Shown here: positions 16,501-25,296 of the stretch, one piece after another
Position numbering within the stretch: position 1 is the stretch's first letter
How the letters are laid out: each line of letters begins with the position of its first letter
Assembly: GCA_964462535.1 (NCBI GenBank)
Contig: CAYWXV010000004.1
Span: forward strand, 61,118-125,117
Reading direction: 5' to 3'
DNA from: CAYWXV01 sp964462535
GTDB lineage: Bacteria; Bacteroidota; Ignavibacteria; OLB7
DNA: 64,000 nucleotides
Program-made: the position numbers and the translations under genes
Notes under the pieces: model-generated
What the model was told of the DNA's origin: nothing
What the model saw: only the letters and a program-made list of their open reading frames with translations
Database searches by the model: none

Positions 16501-17316
16501 TGCGTGCGCCCCATACAGATTGGCAATCATCACGGCAATCTCACCTGCGCTCAGCGGTGGCAGGTAGATCGTCTCCCTCGTCGTCCCCTCCAGTCGACGG
16601 ATAATCCCCGGGCGTTCCGTGCGTTCCCTGCGAGCTGTCGCGATCACCAAAACGGCCTCATCGCGAAGCGCAAGGTTGAGCGACGCTAGAAGTGGGAGGT
16701 CATCTTCCGGGACCAGGTGGAGATTATCGATCGACATGACGACGGGGCGAAACCTCGCGACATGCGACAGGAGTCCCCCAAGTCCCCCGACAAACGTGTC
16801 CGAGTCTATAGACCCGTCAACGTACTCGGAATCGACGTCGAGCATGGTCTGGACCAGAGGGAGCCGGCGGAGGAGGGGGCGAAGGGTGGAGTCGTTGAAC
16901 AACGCACGCAAGCGCCGATCGTTCAGAGCCGAGGAGAGAAGGCGATCGACCGCGTCCACAACTGGCTCGAGTGGCGCCCGCCGCAGTGCTGGCGAGTATG
17001 CTCCACGCGCGGTGTACGTGCGGTCATCGTCGTCCAGACGCCGGAGAAACTCCGCGACGACACTCGTGGCGCCGGCCCCTTCAAATCCTTCAACGATCAC
17101 GAGGTGTCGCGGTCGCTCGCGGTGCCCTTCCAACTCAGTACGCAACGCCGCCAGCCGCCGGAGTTCATCGCGGCGGCCAACGAAACGAGAGCGGTCGTGG
17201 AAGTCGAAACGATTGTTCAAGGGGGCAAACGTACGGAAATGTTCCGATGCCAGTGGGCGGCGGCCGGTCTTCTTCCTTGCCGGTACAAAGGCGCGTCGGT
17301 ACCTTCGTTTCTCCAC
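13534..17316 (-). CDS. Large SARP/AfsR-like regulator: STAND ATPase, TPR-like repeats, C-terminal BTAD
   Basis: 1260 residues from a GTG at 17316, preceded by AGGAG. The order is: AAA_16/STAND domain about 42-300 (FVGRRDELRRL; P-loop GFEGAGATS at 77-85; Walker B VVMSIDNLH at 192-200); long helical/TPR-like middle about 420-960; and a C-terminal segment about 1010-1260 with a winged-helix-like part (LSVMGPMRLM) and a bacterial transcriptional activation domain ending YDEEAHRLLIRLYAESGNRS. Streptomyces AfsR has the reverse order. The Walker A Lys is replaced by Ala80-something (GAGAT instead of GxGKT), so ATP binding may be weakened. It is divergent from the subtilase gene, with only 33 bp between start codons. 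Confidence 0.8.
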   Translation of the reverse strand: MEKRRYRRAFVPARKKTGRRPLASEHFRTFAPLNNRFDFHDRSRFVGRRDELRRLAALRTELEGHRERPRHLVIVEGFEGAGATSVVAEFLRRLDDDDRTYTARGAYSPALRRAPLEPVVDAVDRLLSSALNDRRLRALFNDSTLRPLLRRLPLVQTMLDVDSEYVDGSIDSDTFVGGLGGLLSHVARFRPVVMSIDNLHLVPEDDLPLLASLNLALRDEAVLVIATARRERTERPGIIRRLEGTTRETIYLPPLSAGEIAVMIANLYGAHASSVLGNDIAAVSQGLPRRALDLLHGLVDDRVLVRSGEGEWDVADTYNIGLLRGEQTSSEKIAALNGVERLILTLLNCRGGAASRSDLINWVDAILARGETSADTDAQRALDSLESGGILRPFLSDPSQVAFADPGLAEAERSTRHDGVLDEIATIVVESEMVPEEVAGWSYDLDLVDRLVRLLPTELDRRSNLLLGLISFSGVQSHESDSDYQDKVFRTLLAHRHSLHPSELAFLILQFVEVETTFARFASALEYARQAYEMTRDDESCAHLRSIACARYALTRFYVDRASDVADLLAEGEGCLSLIPEARQRLDAEFILVKNRLNTTTVVHAREGIEYAARAYRIADQLGHGAEKYTILSDLILRLSRIRDGEQLRRYCGQLLRAMQDANGRPPVWMTSTAIRAALNYGDLFVARDLLSAWNRGEAPLEPRDFIAYSYVISLFALNDGDPDSAAESGRRARREIQRLRNAGASISYEILFNYQAIQIYLIASLVYGARYNEALETVESIIAEVEQDGNTPDGPEVLMVHRFYRAWLRWRKSLPTDLRTSLAWTDKSFADVAGRGGGDANETEFLTLYTTEAAGAAPPPRFLIEMLHAELHAAAGRYEEALKALDEADSACRMLYSFRNDIEFQAGRVTILLRRAHVDENRAHTIVEEAIARARDLFSTMAERGMTSRIELLTRLFGLEARGLDGIVGRDVAAQFDRMGASAQSTARVVLRNSTSEESGPIDRARLSVMGPMRLMRPHSYLELTDTAFGRETARTLIVALVAARLLDRYPSREELALQLSPRSRNPEQSKKNLYNAASAARAACGSPDAILNIGSGSMELNTDPDRNGSIWVDALEIRSSVLQAERLEKGGERGAALDLYRRALFLARRGEFAVDCYHEWIDPARDALRELVRRAALAVATIAVRAGQYPLGIDAASTQLLRDPYDEEAHRLLIRLYAESGNRSAALKQYEKCRKLIRREYGVDLEPETTRLLQTIRS

Positions 17317-17349
17317 CCCTTCCGGGGCTCCTGAAGCAGTCCAACGCGA

Positions 17350-20300
17350 ATGTTCCTCCTTCTTCTTCTTTTGCTCCTCCTCCCCCTCTCGGCGACCGCA
17401 CAGGACGAATCCGAGAGACGGACAACCGGCTTGATACTCCTCCGTCTCGACGACCCGGCGGGGGTTACTCCTGTTGTTCCGTCATCACTTGGTGTTGTGG
17501 TTGACTCAATTCGGCTAGGGGGACTTCGCTTTCTTGTCGTCAATCCGTTTCCGGGACGCCTGGGTGCGGACGAGCTGCTTGCCGATCTCCCGGGCGTCAA
17601 GTATGTGGCCCCAGACATCGTTGCCCCGCCAGCCCCTGGTGAGGATTCAATCGCGCGGATCGTTGACGAGAAGACGATTCAAGAGCCGCTACTGATGATC
17701 GACACGATTCTCTCCAACGATCCCCTGGTTCCCAGGCAGTGGCACATCGTGAATGACGGTGGACAGGACGGGTGGAAGGCCGGCGCGGATGTGGACCTGG
17801 CCGGCGCCTGGCTGCATACGCGAGGTAACCCGAACGTCGTGATAGCAATCGGCGAGGAGGGCTACGACACTGCCCACCCCGACCTGCAGGGAATCTTTGT
17901 GAACGACTCCGGGCTGTTCGCAGCCGCAGGCAAGGGCTCGACACACGGCACCTATGTGGTGGGTGTCGTCGCAGCACAGGCGGGGAACAACATCGGGGGT
18001 GTCGGCATAGCGCCATTGTGCCGCATTCTTGTGGTCCACACGGGATACGGAGCGTCGACCGTGAACATGTTGAAGGCGCTGGAAAAGGTTCTTGAATGGA
18101 ACCCGGCCGTCTTCACGAACAGCTGGGGCTACCTGGACATCCATGGCCAGCCACTGCAGGAAGCCTACGAGGTCGTTGCTCGGGCCGGACGGAACGGACG
18201 CGGAACCCTCGTCATTTTCGCCGGCGGGAACGACCGGAGACCCTGGATTGCCTACCCCGGGTGGTATGAGGGCTTCGTCGCGGTCGGAGGTACAAACCCA
18301 CGAGACCTTCGATGGAGCGGGAGCAACTATGGTCAGGAGGTCGACGTCGTCGCACCGGCAGAGGGGATCCTGACAACAACTGAAGGAGGGGGCTATGGCG
18401 GTGTGAACGGCACCTCGTTCGCGGCCCCCATCGTGGCCGGCGTAGCAGGGCTCATTGCGTCGCTCGATTCGAATCTCACCGCCGACTCCATTCGCGCCAT
18501 CATCGAACTGACTGCCGATAAGGTTGGCGGGTACAACTACGACGAGCGGAGACCGAACGGAAGATGGTCCCCCTGGATGGGCTATGGCCGCGTGAACGCC
18601 GCGTTGGCAATCGAGAGGACGCTCGGCCTCCCCCCTTCGCGCCCCTCCCTAATCTGGCCGCGTGGCGGTGAGGAGATTCGGCCCGACACAAGCTATCTGG
18701 TCGAGTGGCGATCCAACCGGGCGGTCAATCTGATTGCACGGTCGATCTTCTCAGGGCGAATCGATACCATCGGCAAGAGCGCATCTGTTGGGCATTTCTC
18801 ATCGACGTGGGTTCCGCGCGGAAGCGACGTGCTCGAGTTGGCCCTGGTGGAGGAAGCGACTGGATTGCGCGTTGATTCCACCAGCCCCTACATCACGGTT
18901 CGCAAGCCTGCGTGGACGGTCGTGGTCGACACTCTCGCCCCGTTCGTGGACATTCTCGATTTCGATACCACGGACGTCCTCTATGTCATTCCGTCTGCTG
19001 GCCATCTGGTAACACCGTTCGACATTCGTTTTGACGGCGACACGGCATCGGTCTGGAACGTTCCTCTCTGGGGTCTTGCGAACGCCCCGTTGAACGATCC
19101 CCGTCTGTTTCCCTATCCAACAATCGCCCCGGGTGTCTCAGAGACACCGGCGGTCTTCTCGCTGTTGAGTGCCGATGTCATCGGGGTTGACTCCACTCGC
19201 ATTGCGTTGTTTGGACCGGCGGGAGATCGAACGGCTATTGTCCAGTATGATGGACTCCGTCTCGATACCGTCACGACCACCGTTGGCTTCAGAGCATCGA
19301 TGAAGGGCTTGCGACGGCAGGTGATGTTTCGAGAGAAGAATGCGTCGATCACCCTCTCGTACGACAGAGCAATCGAGGGACGGGGCGAAGATCCGCTGCG
19401 CAAGCAACGGGGCGGGTATGTGGTAGGATTCCGAAGCCGTAGGGAGTTTCTCCTTCCTTACCGCAAACTCTTCGTAGATCGCGTGCCGGCCGGAACCGTC
19501 ACGTTTACGCCGTTGCTGGCGACGGCCGTCAGTACGCCACCAAAGACCGGTCTCTTCCCAACGTCGGGGCGCGCAACGTACGGCTACGATGTCTACCGCG
19601 CGTCTGTGATTACAAGTGGGTCTGACTCGCTGAGTTTCAGCGTATCCACGGACGAAGGGACGTCGTGGAGTACGCAAGCGAGAGTTCCCCCCCCCGAGGG
19701 GAAGATCAACTACCTGATACCGACCAGATTCAATGGCCGTTTGCTGGTTGCGATAGACGGAACCGGGAACCTTCCGCGGCGCGACACCCTGCAGGTGCGA
19801 GACCACGGGTACACTATCGAAGAACTCGACCCCTCCGCGGCAACGTCGATTTCGGATGATCCACGTGCCGCTCGCATCATGATACCGGCCGGGGAAGATG
19901 AATTCGAACTCCCTCTGGCCGCACCCTTCCCATTCTTCGGTCAAAGCAATCCGACGGTCGCCATCGGCCGAGACGGCGCGCTCATCCCGTTGGACGCCCA
20001 GGGGCGCGCACCGAAGTTTCCACAGATCAGCGTCTATCCCAGATTTGGTCGGAGCAATCCCGATCGGACATCTCCAATCCATTTGTTGATCGACCTGATC
20101 GACGGGAAGCAGGTCTCAGTGATTGAGTGGGACTCACTAAGCACATTCGGGGATCTTGCGACACATCGGCCACGAGCCCAGGCAGTTCTGTATCCCGACG
20201 GGACCATTGATGTGCACCTGTTCGACGCCGACACGGTGACCGTACCCTACTACACTCCTCCCTCGCTGTCGTACGACAACATGATTCTCCGCCCTCCCCC

Positions 20301-20637
20301 CTTCACTCTACGTCCGAATCCACAGGGGGACGTTCGGCTTCCGATCGGGTCGTGGCGTTTCATACCACACACGCCGACGACTGACGTGCCCAGCGGAATA
20401 GTGCCCCCGTCGGCGCTCCTGGCTATCCAGCCAAACCCGGCGCGCGACAGAACGACGATCCTCACATCGACGACCACCGAGACGACAGTATTCATACACG
20501 ACCTTCTGGGTCGAGAGGTCGCACGCCTTGCTGGTGTATCGCCGCTCTTCTGGGACATCCGGAATGTACCTGTCGGGATCTACGTGGTATCCGAGCCTTC
20601 GACTGGAGCGCAGGGAATGGTTGCGGTAAGCCGGTGA
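17350..20637 (+). CDS. Secreted subtilisin-like (S8) serine protease with T9SS sorting domain
   Basis: 1095 residues. Poly-Leu signal peptide (MFLLLLLLLLLPLSATAQ), then an inhibitor-I9-like pro-region to about 90, a fibre-forming 'N-terminal to catalytic' linker, and a S8 domain about 125-425. His199 (STHGT), the oxyanion Asn294 (FAGGN) and Ser356 (NGTSFAAP) are present. The position of the catalytic Asp reads IAIGEEGYDTAHPDL, so Glu169 stands where DTG or DQG normally gives Asp. The rest is beta-rich repeats and a C-terminal sorting domain (LLAIQPNPARD, VFIHDLLGREV, GIYVV). It probably acts at the cell surface if active. Confidence 0.87.
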   Translation: MFLLLLLLLLLPLSATAQDESERRTTGLILLRLDDPAGVTPVVPSSLGVVVDSIRLGGLRFLVVNPFPGRLGADELLADLPGVKYVAPDIVAPPAPGEDSIARIVDEKTIQEPLLMIDTILSNDPLVPRQWHIVNDGGQDGWKAGADVDLAGAWLHTRGNPNVVIAIGEEGYDTAHPDLQGIFVNDSGLFAAAGKGSTHGTYVVGVVAAQAGNNIGGVGIAPLCRILVVHTGYGASTVNMLKALEKVLEWNPAVFTNSWGYLDIHGQPLQEAYEVVARAGRNGRGTLVIFAGGNDRRPWIAYPGWYEGFVAVGGTNPRDLRWSGSNYGQEVDVVAPAEGILTTTEGGGYGGVNGTSFAAPIVAGVAGLIASLDSNLTADSIRAIIELTADKVGGYNYDERRPNGRWSPWMGYGRVNAALAIERTLGLPPSRPSLIWPRGGEEIRPDTSYLVEWRSNRAVNLIARSIFSGRIDTIGKSASVGHFSSTWVPRGSDVLELALVEEATGLRVDSTSPYITVRKPAWTVVVDTLAPFVDILDFDTTDVLYVIPSAGHLVTPFDIRFDGDTASVWNVPLWGLANAPLNDPRLFPYPTIAPGVSETPAVFSLLSADVIGVDSTRIALFGPAGDRTAIVQYDGLRLDTVTTTVGFRASMKGLRRQVMFREKNASITLSYDRAIEGRGEDPLRKQRGGYVVGFRSRREFLLPYRKLFVDRVPAGTVTFTPLLATAVSTPPKTGLFPTSGRATYGYDVYRASVITSGSDSLSFSVSTDEGTSWSTQARVPPPEGKINYLIPTRFNGRLLVAIDGTGNLPRRDTLQVRDHGYTIEELDPSAATSISDDPRAARIMIPAGEDEFELPLAAPFPFFGQSNPTVAIGRDGALIPLDAQGRAPKFPQISVYPRFGRSNPDRTSPIHLLIDLIDGKQVSVIEWDSLSTFGDLATHRPRAQAVLYPDGTIDVHLFDADTVTVPYYTPPSLSYDNMILRPPPFTLRPNPQGDVRLPIGSWRFIPHTPTTDVPSGIVPPSALLAIQPNPARDRTTILTSTTTETTVFIHDLLGREVARLAGVSPLFWDIRNVPVGIYVVSEPSTGAQGMVAVSR

Positions 20638-20784
20638 GTGCGAAGAGTCGCGCGCACCATGTCACACAGGTGTATGGATCGCGAGAATCGCGGGAGGAGA
20701 GCCGCGCACGAGAACGGCGACGGTCTGACGCCCCCGCCCATCGCCGCTGAAGGCAGGGTATCCATCCGAAGAGCCCGAACGCCC

Positions 20785-20792
20785 TATATTTG
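20785..20792 (+). promoter_or_regulatory. Predicted -7 promoter element TATATTTG
   Basis: Exact match to the Bacteroidota housekeeping -7 consensus TAnnTTTG, 62 bp before the start codon of the YfhO-like gene. A very similar CTATATTGTCC stands at 54036-54046 before the permease gene. Confidence 0.55.
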
Positions 20793-20854
20793 TCCCTCCT
20801 ATCAACAGACCCTCTTACAGACGAGGGTTCCATCTGAGTCTCCAGCAGTATTTC

Positions 20855-23548
20855 ATGTCTAAACAGCGCAGCACCGGCGGCCGCGGAGGTACACGTCCCG
20901 CGCCGAAGGCACCCCGCCGCACACCGACCGCCGTCGGGTCCCCTCTGGACAAGGTCCCCACGAAGTATCACACTCCGATCTTTATCGGCTTCATCCTCTT
21001 CACGATTGTGATCTTTTTCTGGGGTGTGATTTTCGGGGGGAAGATCTTCGCCGCCAACGACGCGATCTCATGGCAGAGTTTCGTCCCCTACCTGGACATG
21101 ATGGCGAAAAAGGGGGAGCATCCCTTCTGGATCCCATACATCTTCAGCGGGATGCCGGCATTCGGCGCCTACCTGGTGACAGGAGATCGATGGTGGGACC
21201 TGTCGATGATGGTTGTCGGGTGGTCCGAGCACATCTTCAGTGCGCTGGGGAAAGACTACTACACGATGCGGGTGATCTTCCACTATCTGATTTACGGCGT
21301 TGGCATGTATCTGCTGATGCGTAGCAAGAAGGCCGCCCGATCAACCGCAGCCCTTGTTGCCACAGGGGCCATCTTCAGCACGTGGGTGATCATCTACGTC
21401 ATGATCGGACACAACACGAAGATCATGGTGTTGATGACCTTCCCGTTCATCTTCATGTGCCTGGAGCAGCTGATCAAACGGTGGAGCTTCCTCTACGCCG
21501 GTCTGTTGATTCTTGCGGTGCATGTGATGATGGAGGCCAATCATCCCCAGACCGCGATGTATGGAGCATTCGCGGTTGGGGTCTATCTGCTGTTCGAGTT
21601 CATAGGCAACCTCGTAGGAAAGGAGAAGAAACTTGCGATGGGCGTCCTCCGCGCAGGAATGGTCCTGGTAGTGGCGGGGGCGATGGCGTATGGTATGGGT
21701 ATCGACCGCTACAGCGCTATCTCGGAGTACACCCCCTACTCGACCCGAGGTGCAAAGGCGATCAAGACCGATCCAATGGACGCCGACAAGGAGACGGTGG
21801 ATGGTGGCCACGGATATAAGTACGCCACCGACTGGTCGTTCTCACCTGAAGAGACGTTCACCTTCCTGGTCCCGGCCTACTATGGCTTTGGGAAAGTGAA
21901 ATTCGATGACGGGTCGGGAGGAGAGGCTCAGACCGTCAACACCTATTTCGGGCAGATGCCATTCACCGATGCTGCCCACTACATGGGGATGGCGATTCTG
22001 GTTCTTGGTCTATTCGGAGCCTGGATGAACAGAACGAACCGGTTCGTACAGGCTCTACTTGTGGTGGGAATATTCGGACTCCTCCTCTCGTTTGGTCGCA
22101 ACGGCCTCAGTTTCGTCTACGACTTCTTCTACTACAACCTCCCCAACTTCAACAAGTTCCGCGCGCCGAGTCAATCGCTTGTCATGCTCGAGTTCGTATT
22201 CCCCATTCTAGCAGGGTTCGGACTGGAATCGTTGATAGCGATGAGGAAGGCAGGCGATAATCCGAAGGCTGACAAGACGATTCTCTACTCGCTGATCGGA
22301 TTCGTGGGACTGATGCTGGTGGGGCTGCTAATGTTCAGCAGTGGGAAAACGAGTTACCTGGAATCGATCTCCAGCTCGCCGCAAAACCAGCAGGGACACC
22401 TTGCGCAGATCGGCGATTTCATCTACGCAATGGCGCAGAGCGACTGGACGTTCTCGATTCTCTTTGGTGGTGGAACGCTTCTGTTGATGTATCTCTTCGT
22501 GCGCGCGAAGATAAATCCGACCCTCTTCAAGATTCTCATCGCGATTATCATCCTCTGGGATCTCTGGCGCATTGACATGCGACCGTTCGAGACCTACGAT
22601 CAACAACAGGCGTATGGGATTTTCGAATCGACCGACATCGACGAATTCCTTAAACAGGATACGTCGGCATACAGAGTGATGGACCTGTCGACAAGCCCGA
22701 ACTACGCCGCGCGACATTTTCACGAGAATATTCTCGGATACCATGCGGCAAAGATGAGGAGCTATCAGAACCTTCTGGACTTCACAGGGCAGGGAAATGT
22801 TCCCGAGACCCGTCTGGCCTGGGACATTCTGAATATGAAGTACGTCATCGCCCAGGGCGTTCTGGATCAGTCGATGACACCGGTGTTCCAGTCGAAGAGC
22901 CGAAGTAACATCGTCGTTTCCGAGAACCCGAACGCTCTCCCGCGCGCCTGGTTTGTCAATCGTGTCGATGTCGCGACCGACGAGAAAGTTCTGGAGATGA
23001 TTGGGGACACAACGTACCGGACGACCGGGAAGCTCGCATTCGATCCGCGCGACGTCGCGTGGTTGAAGGAGAGACTCGCGACGCCGGTTGATCCGGTTGG
23101 ATACGTTGCATCCGCCACACCTGATACCGCATCACCTGGCGACTCAACGGCGCCGGCCTCTGGGACGCCGGGGAAGGGAATGGTTACGGTTACCAGGCAT
23201 GAGCCACTCCACGTCGCATTGAGTGTCGACGCACCCGGACCAACGAACAACTTCCTTGTCGTCTCCGAGATCAACTATCCTCCGGGATGGCGAGCAACGA
23301 TTGACGGAAAACCGACCGACATCATCCAGGCGAATTACCTGCTGCGTGGTATAGTCGTCCCTGCCGGAAAGCACACAATCGAAATGAACTACGTCCGCGA
23401 AGGGTTCGCAACGCACAAGATGATTGTGCTTGGGTTGAACGTCGCGATGCTTGGTCTGCTCGGGTTCGGTGCGTGGCAGTACCGCCGACGCCCCGAGGAC
23501 GAAGACCCGACCCACGAGGCTGAGGAGATAGCCGAAGAAGACGTGTGA
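20855..23548 (+). CDS. YfhO-like polytopic membrane protein
   Basis: 897 residues. A basic, Pro/Arg-rich cytoplasmic N-terminus (about 40 residues) is followed by about 12 hydrophobic segments up to residue 570 (first FIGFILFTIVIFFWGVIFGG), then a soluble part of about 280 residues with the final pattern seen in YfhO proteins (PPGWRATIDGKPTDIIQAN, LLRGIVVPAGKHTIEM), a last membrane helix about 855-880 and an acidic tail. YfhO members are GT-C-like membrane proteins thought to glycosylate surface polymers; the actual substrate is unknown. The conserved periplasmic Asp region after the first helix (GGKIFAANDAISWQSF) fits the family. It is preceded by an exact -7 element. Confidence 0.8.
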   Translation: MSKQRSTGGRGGTRPAPKAPRRTPTAVGSPLDKVPTKYHTPIFIGFILFTIVIFFWGVIFGGKIFAANDAISWQSFVPYLDMMAKKGEHPFWIPYIFSGMPAFGAYLVTGDRWWDLSMMVVGWSEHIFSALGKDYYTMRVIFHYLIYGVGMYLLMRSKKAARSTAALVATGAIFSTWVIIYVMIGHNTKIMVLMTFPFIFMCLEQLIKRWSFLYAGLLILAVHVMMEANHPQTAMYGAFAVGVYLLFEFIGNLVGKEKKLAMGVLRAGMVLVVAGAMAYGMGIDRYSAISEYTPYSTRGAKAIKTDPMDADKETVDGGHGYKYATDWSFSPEETFTFLVPAYYGFGKVKFDDGSGGEAQTVNTYFGQMPFTDAAHYMGMAILVLGLFGAWMNRTNRFVQALLVVGIFGLLLSFGRNGLSFVYDFFYYNLPNFNKFRAPSQSLVMLEFVFPILAGFGLESLIAMRKAGDNPKADKTILYSLIGFVGLMLVGLLMFSSGKTSYLESISSSPQNQQGHLAQIGDFIYAMAQSDWTFSILFGGGTLLLMYLFVRAKINPTLFKILIAIIILWDLWRIDMRPFETYDQQQAYGIFESTDIDEFLKQDTSAYRVMDLSTSPNYAARHFHENILGYHAAKMRSYQNLLDFTGQGNVPETRLAWDILNMKYVIAQGVLDQSMTPVFQSKSRSNIVVSENPNALPRAWFVNRVDVATDEKVLEMIGDTTYRTTGKLAFDPRDVAWLKERLATPVDPVGYVASATPDTASPGDSTAPASGTPGKGMVTVTRHEPLHVALSVDAPGPTNNFLVVSEINYPPGWRATIDGKPTDIIQANYLLRGIVVPAGKHTIEMNYVREGFATHKMIVLGLNVAMLGLLGFGAWQYRRRPEDEDPTHEAEEIAEEDV

Positions 23549-23798
23549 GTGTGGCGGCCCTTGGCATGCTGACAGTCCACCCCCTCGCTCATATCGAGCT
23601 ATGTAAGCGGGGGAGACTGAGTGTCGACACGTGCGCGTTGAGTACGAACCACGGCGGCGCCCCTGTTCAGCAACGAGCCACCGGTCCCGTCGGACGACGT
23701 GACCGAAATCTCGCAGAACCGACGACCGACACGAGACATACCTCGCCCACAGAATTGCCTGAGTCAAGACATTCAAAACCTGCCAACTTCAAACAACC

Positions 23799-25199
23799 AT
23801 GCCTTCGCTCCGTCGCGGCGATGAAATAGAGATCCTGGCGGAGTCGGCGGCATTCGAGGGTGGATGCGTCGGCAGACACGATGGAATGGCCGTCTTTCTG
23901 GAGGCCTGCGTGCCCGGCGATCTCGTTCGGGCTCGTGTCTATCGCACGCGGCGTCGTCATGCCGAAGCACGAGCTATCGAGGTTCTCCAACCTTCGCCCT
24001 TTCGAGTTGAACCGACCTGCGAGTATTTCGGTCTGTGCGGTGGGTGTAAATGGCAGAACCTCCGATACGATCAACAGCTCGAGTGGAAACGACGTCATGT
24101 AGTCGATGCGGTTGAGCGAATCGGAGGGCTGAAGGAGATCAGAATCACTCAGACCCTTCCGTGCACGGAGGAGTACTTCTACCGCAACAAGATGGAGTTC
24201 TCCTTCGGTGCCAGTCGTTGGTTGACGGAGGAGGACATGCAGCTTGAGGAACCTCCTCGTCGTGATTTTGCGCTCGGGCTACACATACCCGGACGCTTCG
24301 ACAAGGTGCTCGACATCGAACGCTGCTACCTACAGTCGGACGTCAGCAGTCGCATCGTGAACGCCACCAGACAATTCGCTCTTGACCGGAATCTCCCCTC
24401 GTACTCCACACGAACGCATACCGGCATTCTACGGCATCTGGTGGTCCGAACGTCGGTATGGAGTGGCGAAACGATGGCGATTCTTGTGACCAGCGAGGCA
24501 CTCCCCGTCGCAATGGAAGAGTACGCGACGATGCTGCGGAAGGAAGTGCCGGAGGTTACGACACTCGTACAGGGAATACATGAGGGGAAGGCGCAGGTCT
24601 CGTTCACTCATGACGTCCGCACCCTGTTCGGAAACGGAACGATCACCGAGAAGATCGCGGGCAACCTCTTCACCATTTCACCCTTCTCGTTCTTCCAGAC
24701 GAATACCAGGCAAGGGGAGCTACTGTACGAACGCGCGCTTGCGGCGGCGGGACTGACCGGGGATGAGAAGGTATGGGACCTCTATTGCGGCGCCGGGACA
24801 ATTACCCTTGCAGCTGCGCGATCGGCATACCGGGTTCTTGGGGCTGAGATTCATGAGGGATCAGTGGAGGACGCGCGGCGAAATGCTGAACGGAACGGCA
24901 TTCAGAATGCGGATTTCATTGCAGGCGACCTGCGTCACACGATCGACCACGCCGCCGAGCACTTCATACCAGATGTCGTGATCACCGATCCGCCACGAGC
25001 AGGGATGCACGACGATGTCCTAAAGGCACTACTCCGACTGTCGCCACGCCGGATCAGTTACGTGAGTTGCAATCCGACAACACAAGCGCGTGACCTGGCC
25101 GTGCTCGCCGCGTCGTATGCCATCGAACAGATTGAGCCGGTCGATATGTTTCCGCAGACCAATCATGTCGAGACCGTGGCGACGCTTGTGCTTCGCTGA
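23799..25199 (+). CDS. rlmD: RNA (uracil-5-)-methyltransferase, RlmD/RumA-like
   Basis: 466 residues. An N-terminal TRAM domain (about 5-65) is followed by the iron-sulfur cluster cysteines in CEYFGLCGGC plus a later Cys, and the central RumA domain. The C-terminal SAM-dependent methyltransferase contains VWDLYCGAGTITLAAA (SAM site), ITDPPRAGMHDDV and the nucleophile loop SYVSCNPTT with catalytic Cys, then a final base-like Glu (NHVETVATL). It methylates C5 of a uridine in 23S rRNA or tRNA; distinguishing RlmC, RlmD and TrmA targets needs phylogeny. It is a single gene, convergent with the nuclease-like lipoprotein gene. Confidence 0.92.
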   Translation: MPSLRRGDEIEILAESAAFEGGCVGRHDGMAVFLEACVPGDLVRARVYRTRRRHAEARAIEVLQPSPFRVEPTCEYFGLCGGCKWQNLRYDQQLEWKRRHVVDAVERIGGLKEIRITQTLPCTEEYFYRNKMEFSFGASRWLTEEDMQLEEPPRRDFALGLHIPGRFDKVLDIERCYLQSDVSSRIVNATRQFALDRNLPSYSTRTHTGILRHLVVRTSVWSGETMAILVTSEALPVAMEEYATMLRKEVPEVTTLVQGIHEGKAQVSFTHDVRTLFGNGTITEKIAGNLFTISPFSFFQTNTRQGELLYERALAAAGLTGDEKVWDLYCGAGTITLAAARSAYRVLGAEIHEGSVEDARRNAERNGIQNADFIAGDLRHTIDHAAEHFIPDVVITDPPRAGMHDDVLKALLRLSPRRISYVSCNPTTQARDLAVLAASYAIEQIEPVDMFPQTNHVETVATLVLR

Positions 25200-25296
25200 C
25201 GACAGAGGCTGGCTGAGGCGATCGAGCAAAGCGGTACTCCTTCGGCCCGGTTGACGATGACGTCGGCAGCTCAGCCGAACCCGACCACGCAGCCCC

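Noticed and set aside
19138..20082. 314-codon minus-strand frame inside the subtilase gene
   Set aside because: Antisense shadow without motifs; the plus-strand protein continues through it to a proper sorting domain.
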